A stretch of DNA of 27,336 bases from the NCBI GenBank assembly GCA_964392765.1, contig CAYMRF010000012.1, positions 1 through 27,336 of the forward strand, written 5' to 3'. The DNA is from BTUB01 sp964392765 (GTDB lineage: Bacteria; Babelota; Babeliae; Babelales; Vermiphilaceae). Shown here piece after piece: positions 1 through 7,240 of this stretch. Each line of letters starts with the position of its first letter. Position 1 is the stretch's first letter. The notes below the pieces were generated by a model. The model ran no database searches. It was given only the letters and a program-made list of their open reading frames with translations, and was not told the origin of the DNA. The translations under genes and the position numbers were made by a program.

Positions 1-54
1 AATAGACGAGCAGATCGGCAATTGCCTAATTGAATTATGTGCCGTGCGGATTAT

Positions 55-450
55 TCAAGGGCCTTGCTTGATGAGGCTTTTCTTTTCCAAAAGAAATTGA
101 TTAACTGCTTCTAAAACCAGATTATAAGCATCGTTCGCCTTCTCTTGTCCTTCGGGTGTGTTCTCATCTAAATTTTTTGAAGGAGCGAAGAGAAGCGGGA
201 ATCTCTTCTTGTCTGGTAAATCTCTTGTGAGAGAATCTTGCACGAGCCTCACAAGAGCTATTTCAGTAGTAATACCTTCTAATTTTAAACCATTCAAGTA
301 GGCCATGAGTTCTTTTTTTACTGGTTCAGGATCTTTTTGTTTAGATTGGGCTAATGTGGGTTTACTTGAAAACGTATTGCCGCTATATAACGATGAACTT
401 GTCAGAAAATAGAAGATGAAAAATACATATTTAATCTTCAAGGTTTTCAT
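55..450 (-). CDS. small exported protein, paralogue of the upstream gene
   Basis: A 131-residue protein of unknown function. The N terminus is a signal peptide: K2, K5 and K7, then a hydrophobic FFIFYFL core and likely cleavage near SLYSG (residues 20-24). The mature part is short, charged and largely helical in composition. It shares the pattern KKEL..YL.GLKLE.ITT (about residues 45-62) and a later EKAN...VLEAVNQF stretch with the protein encoded at 431-859, so the two are tandem duplicates. The start ATG (448-450) lies inside the end of that gene, giving a 20-base overlap and implying translational coupling. No clear Shine-Dalgarno sequence precedes it. No family is recognised. Probable location is periplasm, surface or secreted. 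Confidence 0.75.
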   Translation of the reverse strand: MKTLKIKYVFFIFYFLTSSSLYSGNTFSSKPTLAQSKQKDPEPVKKELMAYLNGLKLEGITTEIALVRLVQDSLTRDLPDKKRFPLLFAPSKNLDENTPEGQEKANDAYNLVLEAVNQFLLEKKSLIKQGP

Positions 451-859
451 CTTCGACGTCAGCTTTGATTATTGAGGAGGTTGCTACTTTTTGTTCTACG
501 AATTTTTGCATTACTTCCATTTGCGCATTGCGTACTTCGTTTGCTTTCTTATTGTCTTCTGTTGCTTTTAATATTTCCCAAAGAGCATTAAACGCGGGGA
601 ATTTGGCTTTATCCCAGATATCTTTATTCACGGCTGTTTGTAAATAGTTCTGCAAGTTGCTGGTAGTGGTAATGTTCTCTAATTTTAACCCTTCTAAGTA
701 AACAGAAAGTTCTTTTCGTAGAGGTTCATAGGGATTAACTTCAGTGGGGTTAACTTCAGTTTTTTGCTGTATTGGTTGGCTAGGGCGTAATGACCACCAA
801 TTTCCACAATAAATTGGTGCGCTGATTAAAAATATAAATAACAAAATATATTTAAACAT
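431..859 (-). CDS. small exported protein, first of a tandem paralogous pair
   Basis: The reading frame is open from 928, but I place the start at the ATG at 857-859. From there the protein begins MFKYILLFIFLISAPIYCG, a clean signal peptide; the upstream extension would bury it. The predicted product is 142 residues, about 120 after cleavage. The mature part has LRKELSVYLEGLKLENITT, which closely matches the protein encoded just downstream at 55-450, and ends in an acidic tail (DVEDENLED). No catalytic motif or known domain is seen. The 20-base overlap with the next gene points to one transcript. The function is unknown, and the pair looks like a lineage-specific secreted family. Confidence 0.75.
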   Translation of the reverse strand: MFKYILLFIFLISAPIYCGNWWSLRPSQPIQQKTEVNPTEVNPYEPLRKELSVYLEGLKLENITTTSNLQNYLQTAVNKDIWDKAKFPAFNALWEILKATEDNKKANEVRNAQMEVMQKFVEQKVATSSIIKADVEDENLED

Positions 860-957
860 AATCGTATGCCTATAATTTTCGGATAATTTTATTCCTCGTG
901 CCGATATTAGCAAAATTATAAAAACCAACCAACTGTTTTTTGTAAAAAAAATACAGC

Positions 958-989
958 TTCACAAATCAGGGATTTTACCCTACTATAAG
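958..989 (+). promoter_or_regulatory. possible promoter of the first tRNA gene
   Basis: TTCACA at 958-963 matches the -35 consensus at five of six positions. TACTAT (981-986) lies 17 bases downstream and overlaps TATAAG (984-989). Either -10 would start transcription a few bases before the tRNA at 1003. Called by eye. Confidence 0.45.
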
Positions 990-1002
990 AGACAGTTTAA
1001 GC

Positions 1003-1079
1003 GGGCCCATAGCTCAGTCGGTTAGAGCAATCGGCTCATAACCGAGAGGTCCCTGGTTCGAGTCCAGGTGGGCCCACCA
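1003..1079 (+). tRNA. tRNA with CAT anticodon, probably Ile2 (lysidine-modified)
   Basis: A full 77-base cloverleaf. The acceptor stem GGGCCCA/TGGGCCC (1003-1009 with 1069-1075) is perfect, with discriminator A1076 and an encoded CCA (1077-1079). The D arm is GCTC...GAGC, the anticodon loop is CTCATAA, and the T arm is CCTGG-TTCGAGT-CCAGG. The outermost anticodon-stem pair is an A-G mismatch. The CAT anticodon fits Met or Ile2. The CTCATAACC loop region resembles bacterial Ile2 tRNAs, and the other CAT tRNA in the window (18496-18572) looks like elongator Met, so I favour Ile2. The tRNA ends directly in a structured trailer. Confidence 0.93.
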
Positions 1080-1160
1080 TCCTTCGCTTATCCGGGCCTT
1101 CCGGCTCGGCAAGCTTCGGATGGCTGCGCCAGTTTTTTAAATGAATGTTTATAAAACTGA
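1077..1160 (+). repeat. structured 3' trailer of tRNA-CAT: imperfect palindrome plus hairpin and T run
   Basis: Starting at the tRNA's own CCA, the sequence CCATCC...GGATGG (1077-1082 with 1118-1123) encloses a GC-rich imperfect palindrome with inner GCTT/AAGC pairing. It is followed by TGGC-TGC-GCCA (1121-1131), then GTTTTTT, which could end transcription. From GCCAG at 1128 the next ~30 bases match the trailer of the third tRNA (from 18600), with one mismatch in the first 20. Confidence 0.7.
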
Positions 1161-1212
1161 TTTTGTTTCTGACAGCATCTTCTTAGTATTAAATTAGTAA
1201 AGGGCGAAGACG

Positions 1213-1932
1213 ATGGATCAGACTCCTTTCGAGCAGTTTATATCTCTGGTTGAGGTTGATCAGAAAATCAATTCACTTAATAAATCTATAAAAGCAGTTG
1301 AGCAAGAAAATGCTGCAAACAAGCAAGCAGATGAAGCTCACCTTGCGGTTCTTGAAAAAATAAAACAAAAATTACACGATATGCAAAAAGAGGTTGATTC
1401 CAAGGAATTGGAAATGAAAACCTTAGATTTGCAAGAAGCTGATCAGAAAAAGAAGCTTGAAACGGTTGCTAATCATAAAGAATACTCTTCTATAAAAGCA
1501 GAAATTGATGTCTTAAAAAAGGCACAACATACTCTAGAAGATGGGCTTATGCAAGCATGGAATCAATTAGAAACAGCCCGCAAAGAATTAGAATCTGCCA
1601 ATCAGCAGTATGAGCAGCAGCATCAAAATTCACAAGAGCAGATTGCCGCTTCTGATACTAAGATCTCTGAAATACGATCTCAAATTTCTGCATTAATGAG
1701 TGAACGGGCAGAAAAAGAGAAGAGCGTTCCTGCAGAATGGCTAGAAAAATATGCGGTGATGCGTGCGCGCGTTTCTGATCCGGTAGTACCGGTAAGAGAA
1801 GGTAATTGCAGCGCGTGCTTTTATCAAATATCGCCGCAAGACATGCAGTTTCTTGCCCGAAGAAAACTGGTGCAATGTAAAGACTGCTTTAGATTATTAT
1901 ATCTTCCTGAAGCGCAGCAGGCTACTTCATGA
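1213..1932 (+). CDS. coiled-coil protein with C-terminal C4 zinc ribbon (CT398/DUF164-type)
   Basis: A 239-residue protein. Residues 1 to about 175 are heptad-like, rich in E, K, Q and A, and predicted to form a long coiled-coil hairpin. The C-terminal part carries CSAC (about residue 199) and, roughly 24 residues later, CKDC, making a four-cysteine zinc ribbon. This architecture and length match the zf-RING_7/DUF164 family, whose chlamydial member CT398 has been reported to bind sigma-54 and type III secretion components. Whether that role applies here is unknown. The stop overlaps the ATG of the RNase HI gene by four bases (ATGA), the first link of a three-gene operon. The ATG at 1213 has only a weak upstream GGGCGAAG. 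It is cytoplasmic, with no signal peptide. Confidence 0.85.
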   Translation: MDQTPFEQFISLVEVDQKINSLNKSIKAVEQENAANKQADEAHLAVLEKIKQKLHDMQKEVDSKELEMKTLDLQEADQKKKLETVANHKEYSSIKAEIDVLKKAQHTLEDGLMQAWNQLETARKELESANQQYEQQHQNSQEQIAASDTKISEIRSQISALMSERAEKEKSVPAEWLEKYAVMRARVSDPVVPVREGNCSACFYQISPQDMQFLARRKLVQCKDCFRLLYLPEAQQATS

Positions 1933-2453
1933 AGCGTTCAAATTTAAGTATTTTTGATCCGATTCCAGATCAACCGCGCAACAAACGGAAAAAAACGTAT
2001 AATCACTGGAAATTATTCATTGATGGAGCAGCGCGCAATAACCCGGGACCCGCGGGCGCAGGAATTTATTTAACTAAAAATGATAAAACCGTTAAAAAAG
2101 TTGGCTTTTATCTCGGGAAGAAAACTAATAATCAAGCCGAATATGGTGCGCTTCTCATTGGTGCTTACTATTTGCTTGCCAATATAGAGCCTGATGATCA
2201 TGCAGATATTATTTCTGATTCTCAACTTTTAGTACGTCAATTTAAAGGCGAGTATAAAGTGAAGCACCCGGAACTTAAGCCATTACACATGCTTGCAAAA
2301 CAGATGTTGCAAGACGTTACTTATTCAATTTCGCATGTTTTGCGAGAGCATAATTTGGTTGCTGATGAAATGGCTAATAAAGGGATAGATGAAAAGAAAA
2401 AACTTCCTGCAGAATTCTTAGCTTTGTTACAACAACATGATATTACGTGGTAA
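1929..2453 (+). CDS. rnhA: ribonuclease HI family protein
   Basis: A 174-residue RNase H fold protein that should cut the RNA strand of RNA-DNA hybrids. All four acidic catalytic positions are visible: D32 in FIDGAARNNPG, E71 in NNQAEYGAL, D97 in SDSQLLV and D146 in HNLVADEMAN. About 25 basic residues (RKRKK and similar) precede the fold and could help bind nucleic acid. The pattern is closer to the short RNase HI family of Gram-positive and archaeal type than to E. coli RnhA, since the basic handle region is reduced. The gene overlaps the zinc-ribbon gene by four bases and the SpoIID-like gene by 17, so it is in the middle of a tight operon. Confidence 0.93.
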   Translation: MKRSNLSIFDPIPDQPRNKRKKTYNHWKLFIDGAARNNPGPAGAGIYLTKNDKTVKKVGFYLGKKTNNQAEYGALLIGAYYLLANIEPDDHADIISDSQLLVRQFKGEYKVKHPELKPLHMLAKQMLQDVTYSISHVLREHNLVADEMANKGIDEKKKLPAEFLALLQQHDITW

Positions 2454-3654
2454 ATTACTTCATAATAATGGTTCGATACGATCGCTGGGGCGATCACTCA
2501 CCATGTGTACCGTTCTTCTTTTTAGCGTTATCGCAGCCTCTGAGCCTCAATTTCCGGCTAAAGAAGCAACTACTCCTGAGAAGGTTGAATATCGAGTTCG
2601 CGTTCTCTTACAAGAGATTGAAAATGGCAAACCGGTGGCATGGAAAATAACTGCCCCAGGTGGACTTTTGGTTATTGATCCTGATGCTAAAACTAAAACG
2701 CGTTTGGATTCAAAAGAGTTTTTAATTTCCACTAAAAAAAATAGTTTTTTAATCAACGGAACACTGTTTGATCAAAAGAAGCTGTATCTGTGCCCCATTC
2801 AGGCAAACCTTAAAGTTGATGGTAAAGAATATCATGGCTCATTATTGATTGCCAGGGATGAGCAATTGTATTATTTAATTAATTCGCTCGACATCGAAGA
2901 TTATGTTTGCTCAGTGTTACGAACTGAAAGTTGGCCCGGTTGGCCCCTTGAAGTGAATAAAGTATTTGCAATTGCATCACGCAGTTATGTGATTGGCGTG
3001 ATTTTAAATAATAAACCCAATCAATTACCCTATCACGTAAAGAATACCAATAAGCATCAAACTTATTCAGGCGCTCATACCAATCAAGTGCTCAAAGATG
3101 CCGTTGAACAAACTAAAGGAATCTTTTTAATCTTTGATAAAAAACCGATCGTTGCGATGTTTGATTCCTGTTGTGGCGGGGTGATCCCTTCCCGTATTCA
3201 TGGGGTTAATTTTACGCACGCGCCATATCTGGCCCGCGATTATGCCTGCACTTATTGCAAAGATTGCCGTGTTTATAGTTGGACAGCTCAATATCCGATT
3301 GATCATATTGAAAGTTTATTTAAAAAAGAGCACAAACATCTGAAAAAAATTCATCATATTAAAGTAGCTAAGACTGATAAAGCAGGATTGGTGCAGCAAA
3401 TAGGCATCAAGCAAGGTAAACGTACTTTTATGATCCCGGGAAAACGAGTTTATTCAATGCTGGATAAAGTAAGAAGCCATTATTATGATATCGCGATTAC
3501 TGATAATAATGTGGTGATCAATGGCAAGGGCATTGGCCATCATCTAGGGCTTTGCCAATGGGGGGCTCGTGAGATGGTCCGCTTGGGCTTTGACTATAAA
3601 GCTATTTTAAGCTTCTATTATCCTGGCACTACGTTTATGAAATTGCTCGCCTGA
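2437..3654 (+). CDS. SpoIID/LytB-domain exported peptidoglycan enzyme
   Basis: A 405-residue protein with a signal peptide (hydrophobic CTVLLFSVIAAS, residues 24-35, after a basic region). SpoIID-type enzymes are lytic transglycosylases acting on stem-peptide-free glycan strands. Family landmarks are present: DIEDYVCSVLRTESWP with the likely catalytic E164, the IASRSYVIGV segment (about 179-188), QTYSGAH followed by DAVEQTKG, DSCCGGVIPS (243-252), and the C-terminal GKGIGHHLGLCQWGA...YYPGT (363-397). Clustered cysteines (C245, C246, C271, C274, C277) could bind metal or form disulfides. The ATG at 2437 is inside the RNase HI gene with no Shine-Dalgarno sequence. An ATG at 2503 is possible but would leave an uncharged signal n-region. 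Reduced intracellular bacteria such as chlamydiae keep SpoIID homologues for transient peptidoglycan at division, and a similar role is a reasonable inference. Confidence 0.9.
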   Translation: MILRGKLLHNNGSIRSLGRSLTMCTVLLFSVIAASEPQFPAKEATTPEKVEYRVRVLLQEIENGKPVAWKITAPGGLLVIDPDAKTKTRLDSKEFLISTKKNSFLINGTLFDQKKLYLCPIQANLKVDGKEYHGSLLIARDEQLYYLINSLDIEDYVCSVLRTESWPGWPLEVNKVFAIASRSYVIGVILNNKPNQLPYHVKNTNKHQTYSGAHTNQVLKDAVEQTKGIFLIFDKKPIVAMFDSCCGGVIPSRIHGVNFTHAPYLARDYACTYCKDCRVYSWTAQYPIDHIESLFKKEHKHLKKIHHIKVAKTDKAGLVQQIGIKQGKRTFMIPGKRVYSMLDKVRSHYYDIAITDNNVVINGKGIGHHLGLCQWGAREMVRLGFDYKAILSFYYPGTTFMKLLA

Positions 3655-3737
3655 TCGTGTATTCATAGCATTCATTGTTCTTTTTAGCCAACCTGATACA
3701 ATAAAATAAGCTTTTCTATACTATGAATGAGGTATTC

Positions 3738-4664
3738 ATGCTATTTACGCTCTTAAAAAATCAGTTTATTGGTATTTTAAATTTATCCCTCCCTATCTTG
3801 GTGATCGCTTATTACTACCCTTCTCTATTGATTGAATGGTACGGAATTCTTCTTGTTTCGCTCGGAGTGGGATTCTATGTTTTCTATATGAATTATAAGA
3901 TTGCGCGAAACCAGATCAACGGTCTTCTGTATAAACCGACTGGTTTAATGAAAGAAAAATTTGAAAAAATGATTACCGATTGTGGGCTTGATCCGGCTTC
4001 TATTGAGCTGCGGTATGCTCTTTCGCATGAAATGATTGGATCGGCAACTTTTAACACTATTATAATTGATCCCCTCTTGTGGTCTATGATTGAGGAAGAT
4101 CCTGAAGCAGTCAAAGTAAAGCAGATTTTAGAAGCGCAAATAGTGCCCGGTTTTTCCTCTGGTCAAAAAACTCGTTACGCAGCTATTAAGGAAGTTTTAA
4201 GTCCAGAGGCTCAACAATTTATATTTAGGCATGAACTGGCCCATGTTGCGCATAACTTTTCATCAAAAAAGCTGGCAATTGTCGGATGCATTGGCACTCT
4301 TACCGCATTAATAGGAATTGGGACCGCTCAGTTTTTGCTCCCTCTTATTAGCGGTTATGCGATTATGGTAGCCCTTATTGTGGCAGGATTGTGCGATATC
4401 TTCATGAGCTATGTATCAAATGTGATATTCAAAGTAAGAGCGGAATATAATGCCGATATTTTTGCTGCGCAAAACAGCACTATTCAAGAGATAGAAGCAG
4501 CCGCTGAATTTTTTGAGAAACATCATGCAATACTCGCTGAACATCAAGAGCAATCCGCATTAGCAAAATTACCTGCAGAGATTCTTTCGGGCCATCCCAA
4601 TGGAAAAAGTCGAGTGAACTATTTGCGCGCTATCGCGTGTAGTAAGAGCTGTAGTAATCATTAG
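3738..4664 (+). CDS. M48-like membrane zinc metalloprotease
   Basis: The protein carries HELAHVAHN (HExxH), a downstream RAEYNAD that supplies the third zinc-ligand Glu, and a late SGHPNGKSRVNYL motif typical of M48 (HtpX/Ste24/Oma1-like) peptidases. Two hydrophobic segments lie in the first 55 residues and another pair lies between HExxH and the Glu, as in HtpX-type proteins. It probably sits in the inner membrane with the active site in the cytoplasm and may take part in membrane-protein quality control. The frame opens at 3723, but TGAGG (3728-3732) is spaced ideally for the ATG at 3738, so I choose that start (308 residues). Residues 76-165 form an extra soluble region before HExxH. It is monocistronic or the first gene before the MutS-like gene, with a 168-base gap to it. 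Confidence 0.87.
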   Translation: MLFTLLKNQFIGILNLSLPILVIAYYYPSLLIEWYGILLVSLGVGFYVFYMNYKIARNQINGLLYKPTGLMKEKFEKMITDCGLDPASIELRYALSHEMIGSATFNTIIIDPLLWSMIEEDPEAVKVKQILEAQIVPGFSSGQKTRYAAIKEVLSPEAQQFIFRHELAHVAHNFSSKKLAIVGCIGTLTALIGIGTAQFLLPLISGYAIMVALIVAGLCDIFMSYVSNVIFKVRAEYNADIFAAQNSTIQEIEAAAEFFEKHHAILAEHQEQSALAKLPAEILSGHPNGKSRVNYLRAIACSKSCSNH

Positions 4665-4724
4665 ATTGGATTACGTTTTTTTTCAATCTTGATTGCGAAA
4701 AGTGAATTGAAAAATAATCACTGA

Positions 4725-4752
4725 TTGCAAAGAAGCATGTTTTCTTTATACT
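4725..4752 (+). promoter_or_regulatory. candidate promoter for the MutS-like gene
   Basis: TTGCAA (4725-4730) and TATACT (4747-4752) are separated by 16 bases. Transcription would start near 4759, giving a 5' leader of about 75 bases before the ATG at 4833. Called by eye. Confidence 0.45.
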
Positions 4753-4832
4753 ATTTTTCAAGTGGATTCTATTAGCCCAGTCTTACTTAGATCCTTTCTT
4801 TTATTTATTTCTTCTGATTTGGAGTATATTTC

Positions 4833-6572
4833 ATGAAATCGTTTGTACGTATAAAACTATTAATTGTATCTTTTTTTGTATTTCCTCTTTATTCTTCTGA
4901 TTCAGTAATCACTGATTTTGAAGTCAAAGATTTGCAGCTTTTGAAGACTTTGGGCCAAGAAATAGGCGTTTTAGGCGTGGTAAATCATACTGCTACCATG
5001 ATTGGATTGGATCACTTAAAGTTGCAGCTAGCAAATCCATTAAGCAATCTAGAAAAGCTTAAAAAGCGCCAAAATATCATTAAACTCTTGGTTGAAGACA
5101 GTGAGCTTCTTGCCAATATCAAAGATGCGCTCGGCGAGTATGCCAAATATGAGCAAAGCCTTATAACCATTAAAGCGAACCCAGCAATTTCAAAGAAAGC
5201 CATCCAAAAATTTTATTTTAAGAATAAATATTTTACGTGGCTTAATAAGTATCCCTTAGGTTTAGAAGTAGGGCAGATTGCGCATGCGTTTAATCTATCT
5301 GCTCCGGTGGTTGAGCATTTCGTTCTTCATGTTTTAGTAAATGATAAATTAAAAAAATATTTACATATCTCATGTGGCCATGATCATGGGCATAGTCATA
5401 AAAAGCACAAGCATGATCATCAAGCCCCTTCAAACACCGCACTTTTAGCTTATTACACGTATAATTGTATCCATTGGGGAATTCATGTTGCCGGTGCTAA
5501 AGGCCTATGGGATGAGTTTAAAAATCAAGCAGAGATTATCCAAGAGATGCAAAAGCAACTCATCGAGGTTTACAATTGCTTAAAGAGCGCTCGCGCCATT
5601 GCTTCATTAGTAAGCCAGCATCCCCAACTTTCACAGCTCATTCCTCAGGCACAAGAATTAGATGCGCTTTTTGATCCAGCAAATACTCAAATTTCTGATG
5701 AACTTAAAGAGCTTATGGGACTCTTGCAATCATCCACCTTCGCAGGAGATTCATCACTCTTTTCGCGAATTGGTAGAACTTTGCGCGCATATCAGCTGGT
5801 GGCAACGGTTGAGCAAGAGTTATTTGCTAAACTAAGCGCAGTAGCAGAGATAGATTTTAGTGCATCATGTGCACAGCTGTATTTACAGTTTCAGGATACC
5901 CCAACCCCATTTTGCTGGGCCGAATTTGTGAAAGCTGATACGCCTCAATTACAAGTGCATCAGTTCTGGAATCCATTATTCAAAAATGTGGTTCCGGGCG
6001 CTCATATTATTCGTGCCGGCCAGGGTAATCCAAGAATTGGTATCGTTACCGGGCCCAATAAAGGAGGCAAATCAACTGCATTATTTTCAATTGCTCAAAC
6101 AGTAGTGCTTGGCCAATCACTTACGCTTTGCCCGGCAGCATATTGTGCATTCACTCCTTTTGAAAAGATACGAACCGGTTTCTGTATTCATCAACGCATT
6201 GAACAGGGTGAATCTTTATTTAGTGCCACCCTTAAGCTCGCAAATGATGTTTTACAAGATGCACAATCCAGAGCTCAAGGCTTCAGCTTTATTGTGATGG
6301 ATGAGCTTTTTAATAGCACGGATGCTACCCGCGGTGCAAAGCTGGCAAGCTCATTTATTAAATCGTTGGCAAATAGTAATCGATATATTGGTTTGGTTTC
6401 TACCCATTTTCTTGATATTGCCTGCTTAGAAGATGAAATGCCAGAAAAAATTAGAAATTATAAAGTAGGCAAGAACGCTCAAAATAGTTATCTGTTTGAG
6501 CGGGGGATTGCCAGCAAAGATGACGTTTTTGCGTTGATTGATGCTGATACTTTAAATCTTAATGCGAATTAA
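4833..6572 (+). CDS. MutS-family ATPase with signal peptide and His-rich insertion
   Basis: A 579-residue protein. The N terminus, MKSFVRIKLLIVSFFVFPLY, reads as a signal peptide or signal anchor. Residues 35-110 match the MutS core/lever entry (LLKTLGQEIGVLGVVNHTAT.MG.. with a following PL....L..RQ..I..L), and the C-terminal domain is the MutS ATPase: Walker A GPNKGGKST (407-415), a Walker B-like FIVMDE (486-491) and the STH motif (523-525). The mismatch-recognition domain I, connector domain II and any Smr domain are missing. Seven histidines are packed into residues 183-196 (HDHGHSHKKHKHDH), a likely metal-binding loop within the core. GGAG at 4821-4824 supports this ATG, and the next Met is at residue 56 inside the core. 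The related function would be ATP-driven DNA clamping, but an exported ATPase without a known ATP supply is puzzling. It may instead be membrane-anchored facing the cytoplasm. Confidence 0.85.
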   Translation: MKSFVRIKLLIVSFFVFPLYSSDSVITDFEVKDLQLLKTLGQEIGVLGVVNHTATMIGLDHLKLQLANPLSNLEKLKKRQNIIKLLVEDSELLANIKDALGEYAKYEQSLITIKANPAISKKAIQKFYFKNKYFTWLNKYPLGLEVGQIAHAFNLSAPVVEHFVLHVLVNDKLKKYLHISCGHDHGHSHKKHKHDHQAPSNTALLAYYTYNCIHWGIHVAGAKGLWDEFKNQAEIIQEMQKQLIEVYNCLKSARAIASLVSQHPQLSQLIPQAQELDALFDPANTQISDELKELMGLLQSSTFAGDSSLFSRIGRTLRAYQLVATVEQELFAKLSAVAEIDFSASCAQLYLQFQDTPTPFCWAEFVKADTPQLQVHQFWNPLFKNVVPGAHIIRAGQGNPRIGIVTGPNKGGKSTALFSIAQTVVLGQSLTLCPAAYCAFTPFEKIRTGFCIHQRIEQGESLFSATLKLANDVLQDAQSRAQGFSFIVMDELFNSTDATRGAKLASSFIKSLANSNRYIGLVSTHFLDIACLEDEMPEKIRNYKVGKNAQNSYLFERGIASKDDVFALIDADTLNLNAN

Positions 6573-6626
6573 GAGAAGCTAAGATAGCAATAAAGTTAGA
6601 TTTCTTATGAAATTTAATGTTATATT

Positions 6627-6657
6627 GCTCGCACCCTTCGACAAGCTCAGGGCGAGC
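6627..6657 (+). repeat. palindromic repeat, CCTTCGA/CTCAGG family
   Basis: GCTCG (6627-6631) pairs with CGAGC (6653-6657) and CCC pairs with GGG just inside, with a two-base bulge. The core CCCTTCGACAAGCTCAGGG is the family frame seen elsewhere in this window. It lies 55 bases after the MutS-like gene and could shape the end of that transcript, though there is no T run. Confidence 0.7.
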
Positions 6658-6690
6658 GGAAACTGCTATCTTTAGATCGCTCGTGGTGAC

Positions 6691-6768
6691 CCTTCGGCAA
6701 GCTCAGGAGTAAACGCTCGGCCTGTCCGCCGAAGCCTTGGGCGTAGGCCGGATCGAACCATTCGAGCG
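6691..6768 (+). repeat. second repeat copy and nested palindrome
   Basis: CCCTTCGGCAAGCTCAGGA (from about 6691) is a second copy of the family core. It is followed by a nested inverted repeat: CGCTCG (6714-6719) with CGAGCG (6763-6768), and inside it GGCCT with AGGCC plus GC-rich inner pairing. The arrangement ends just before the Shine-Dalgarno sequence of the next gene. Confidence 0.6.
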
Positions 6769-6778
6769 AAGGAAGTGT

Positions 6779-7240
6779 ATGTCCAATTATAAAGGCCATC
6801 TTGCTGGTGGCATTGTTGCCTATCTTTTTACCATTTATTTTATCATAACTTTGCACGCGACCAGTTTTACTACCGGGTTAGAATGGCTCTTATTTACGTT
6901 GGCAGGCGCACTATTTCCTGATGTGGATATTAAAAGCAAAGGCCAAAAGCTTTTCTATTGGGTGATGCTTATTCTGATGATCATTCTTTTTATTAATGAG
7001 CATCACCAAGCGCTGGTTATTACGGCTATGCTTGCAATAACACCTCTTTTGGTGCGTCATCGTGGCATCTTCCATAGGCTATGGTTTGTGATCTTAATTC
7101 CACTCACGATTTCATGGATTCTTTGCTTATATATGCCCGGCTGCAATAGAATCATCATGTATGATTGCTTATTTTTTATTGCGGGGGCCGTATCGCATTT
7201 GCTTCTGGATTTTGGTCCTCGTCGGATGCTGGGCTGGTGA
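6779..7240 (+). CDS. YdjM/DUF457-like membrane-bound metal-dependent hydrolase
   Basis: I place the start at the ATG at 6779, preceded by AAGGA (6769-6773), giving 153 residues. The frame could open from a TTG at 6737, but that lies in the palindromic repeat. Conserved polar motifs sit between about four membrane segments: YKGHLAGG near the N terminus, GALFPDVDIKSKGQ, VRHRGIFHR, and GAVSHLLLDFGP near the C terminus. This His/Asp arrangement matches the YdjM/DUF457 family of inner-membrane proteins, annotated as metal-dependent hydrolases with no well-established substrate. Its last 65 bases overlap the 3' end of the convergent exported-protein gene. Confidence 0.85.
   Translation: MSNYKGHLAGGIVAYLFTIYFIITLHATSFTTGLEWLLFTLAGALFPDVDIKSKGQKLFYWVMLILMIILFINEHHQALVITAMLAITPLLVRHRGIFHRLWFVILIPLTISWILCLYMPGCNRIIMYDCLFFIAGAVSHLLLDFGPRRMLGW

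Noticed and set aside
6737..6778. Upstream TTG start for the YdjM-like gene
   Set aside because: It lies inside the palindromic repeat with no ribosome binding site; AAGGA before the ATG at 6779 is well placed.
6601..6778. CRISPR-like array in the repeat-rich gap
   Set aside because: The copies are palindromic elements of unequal spacing with no regular spacers and no cas genes nearby.
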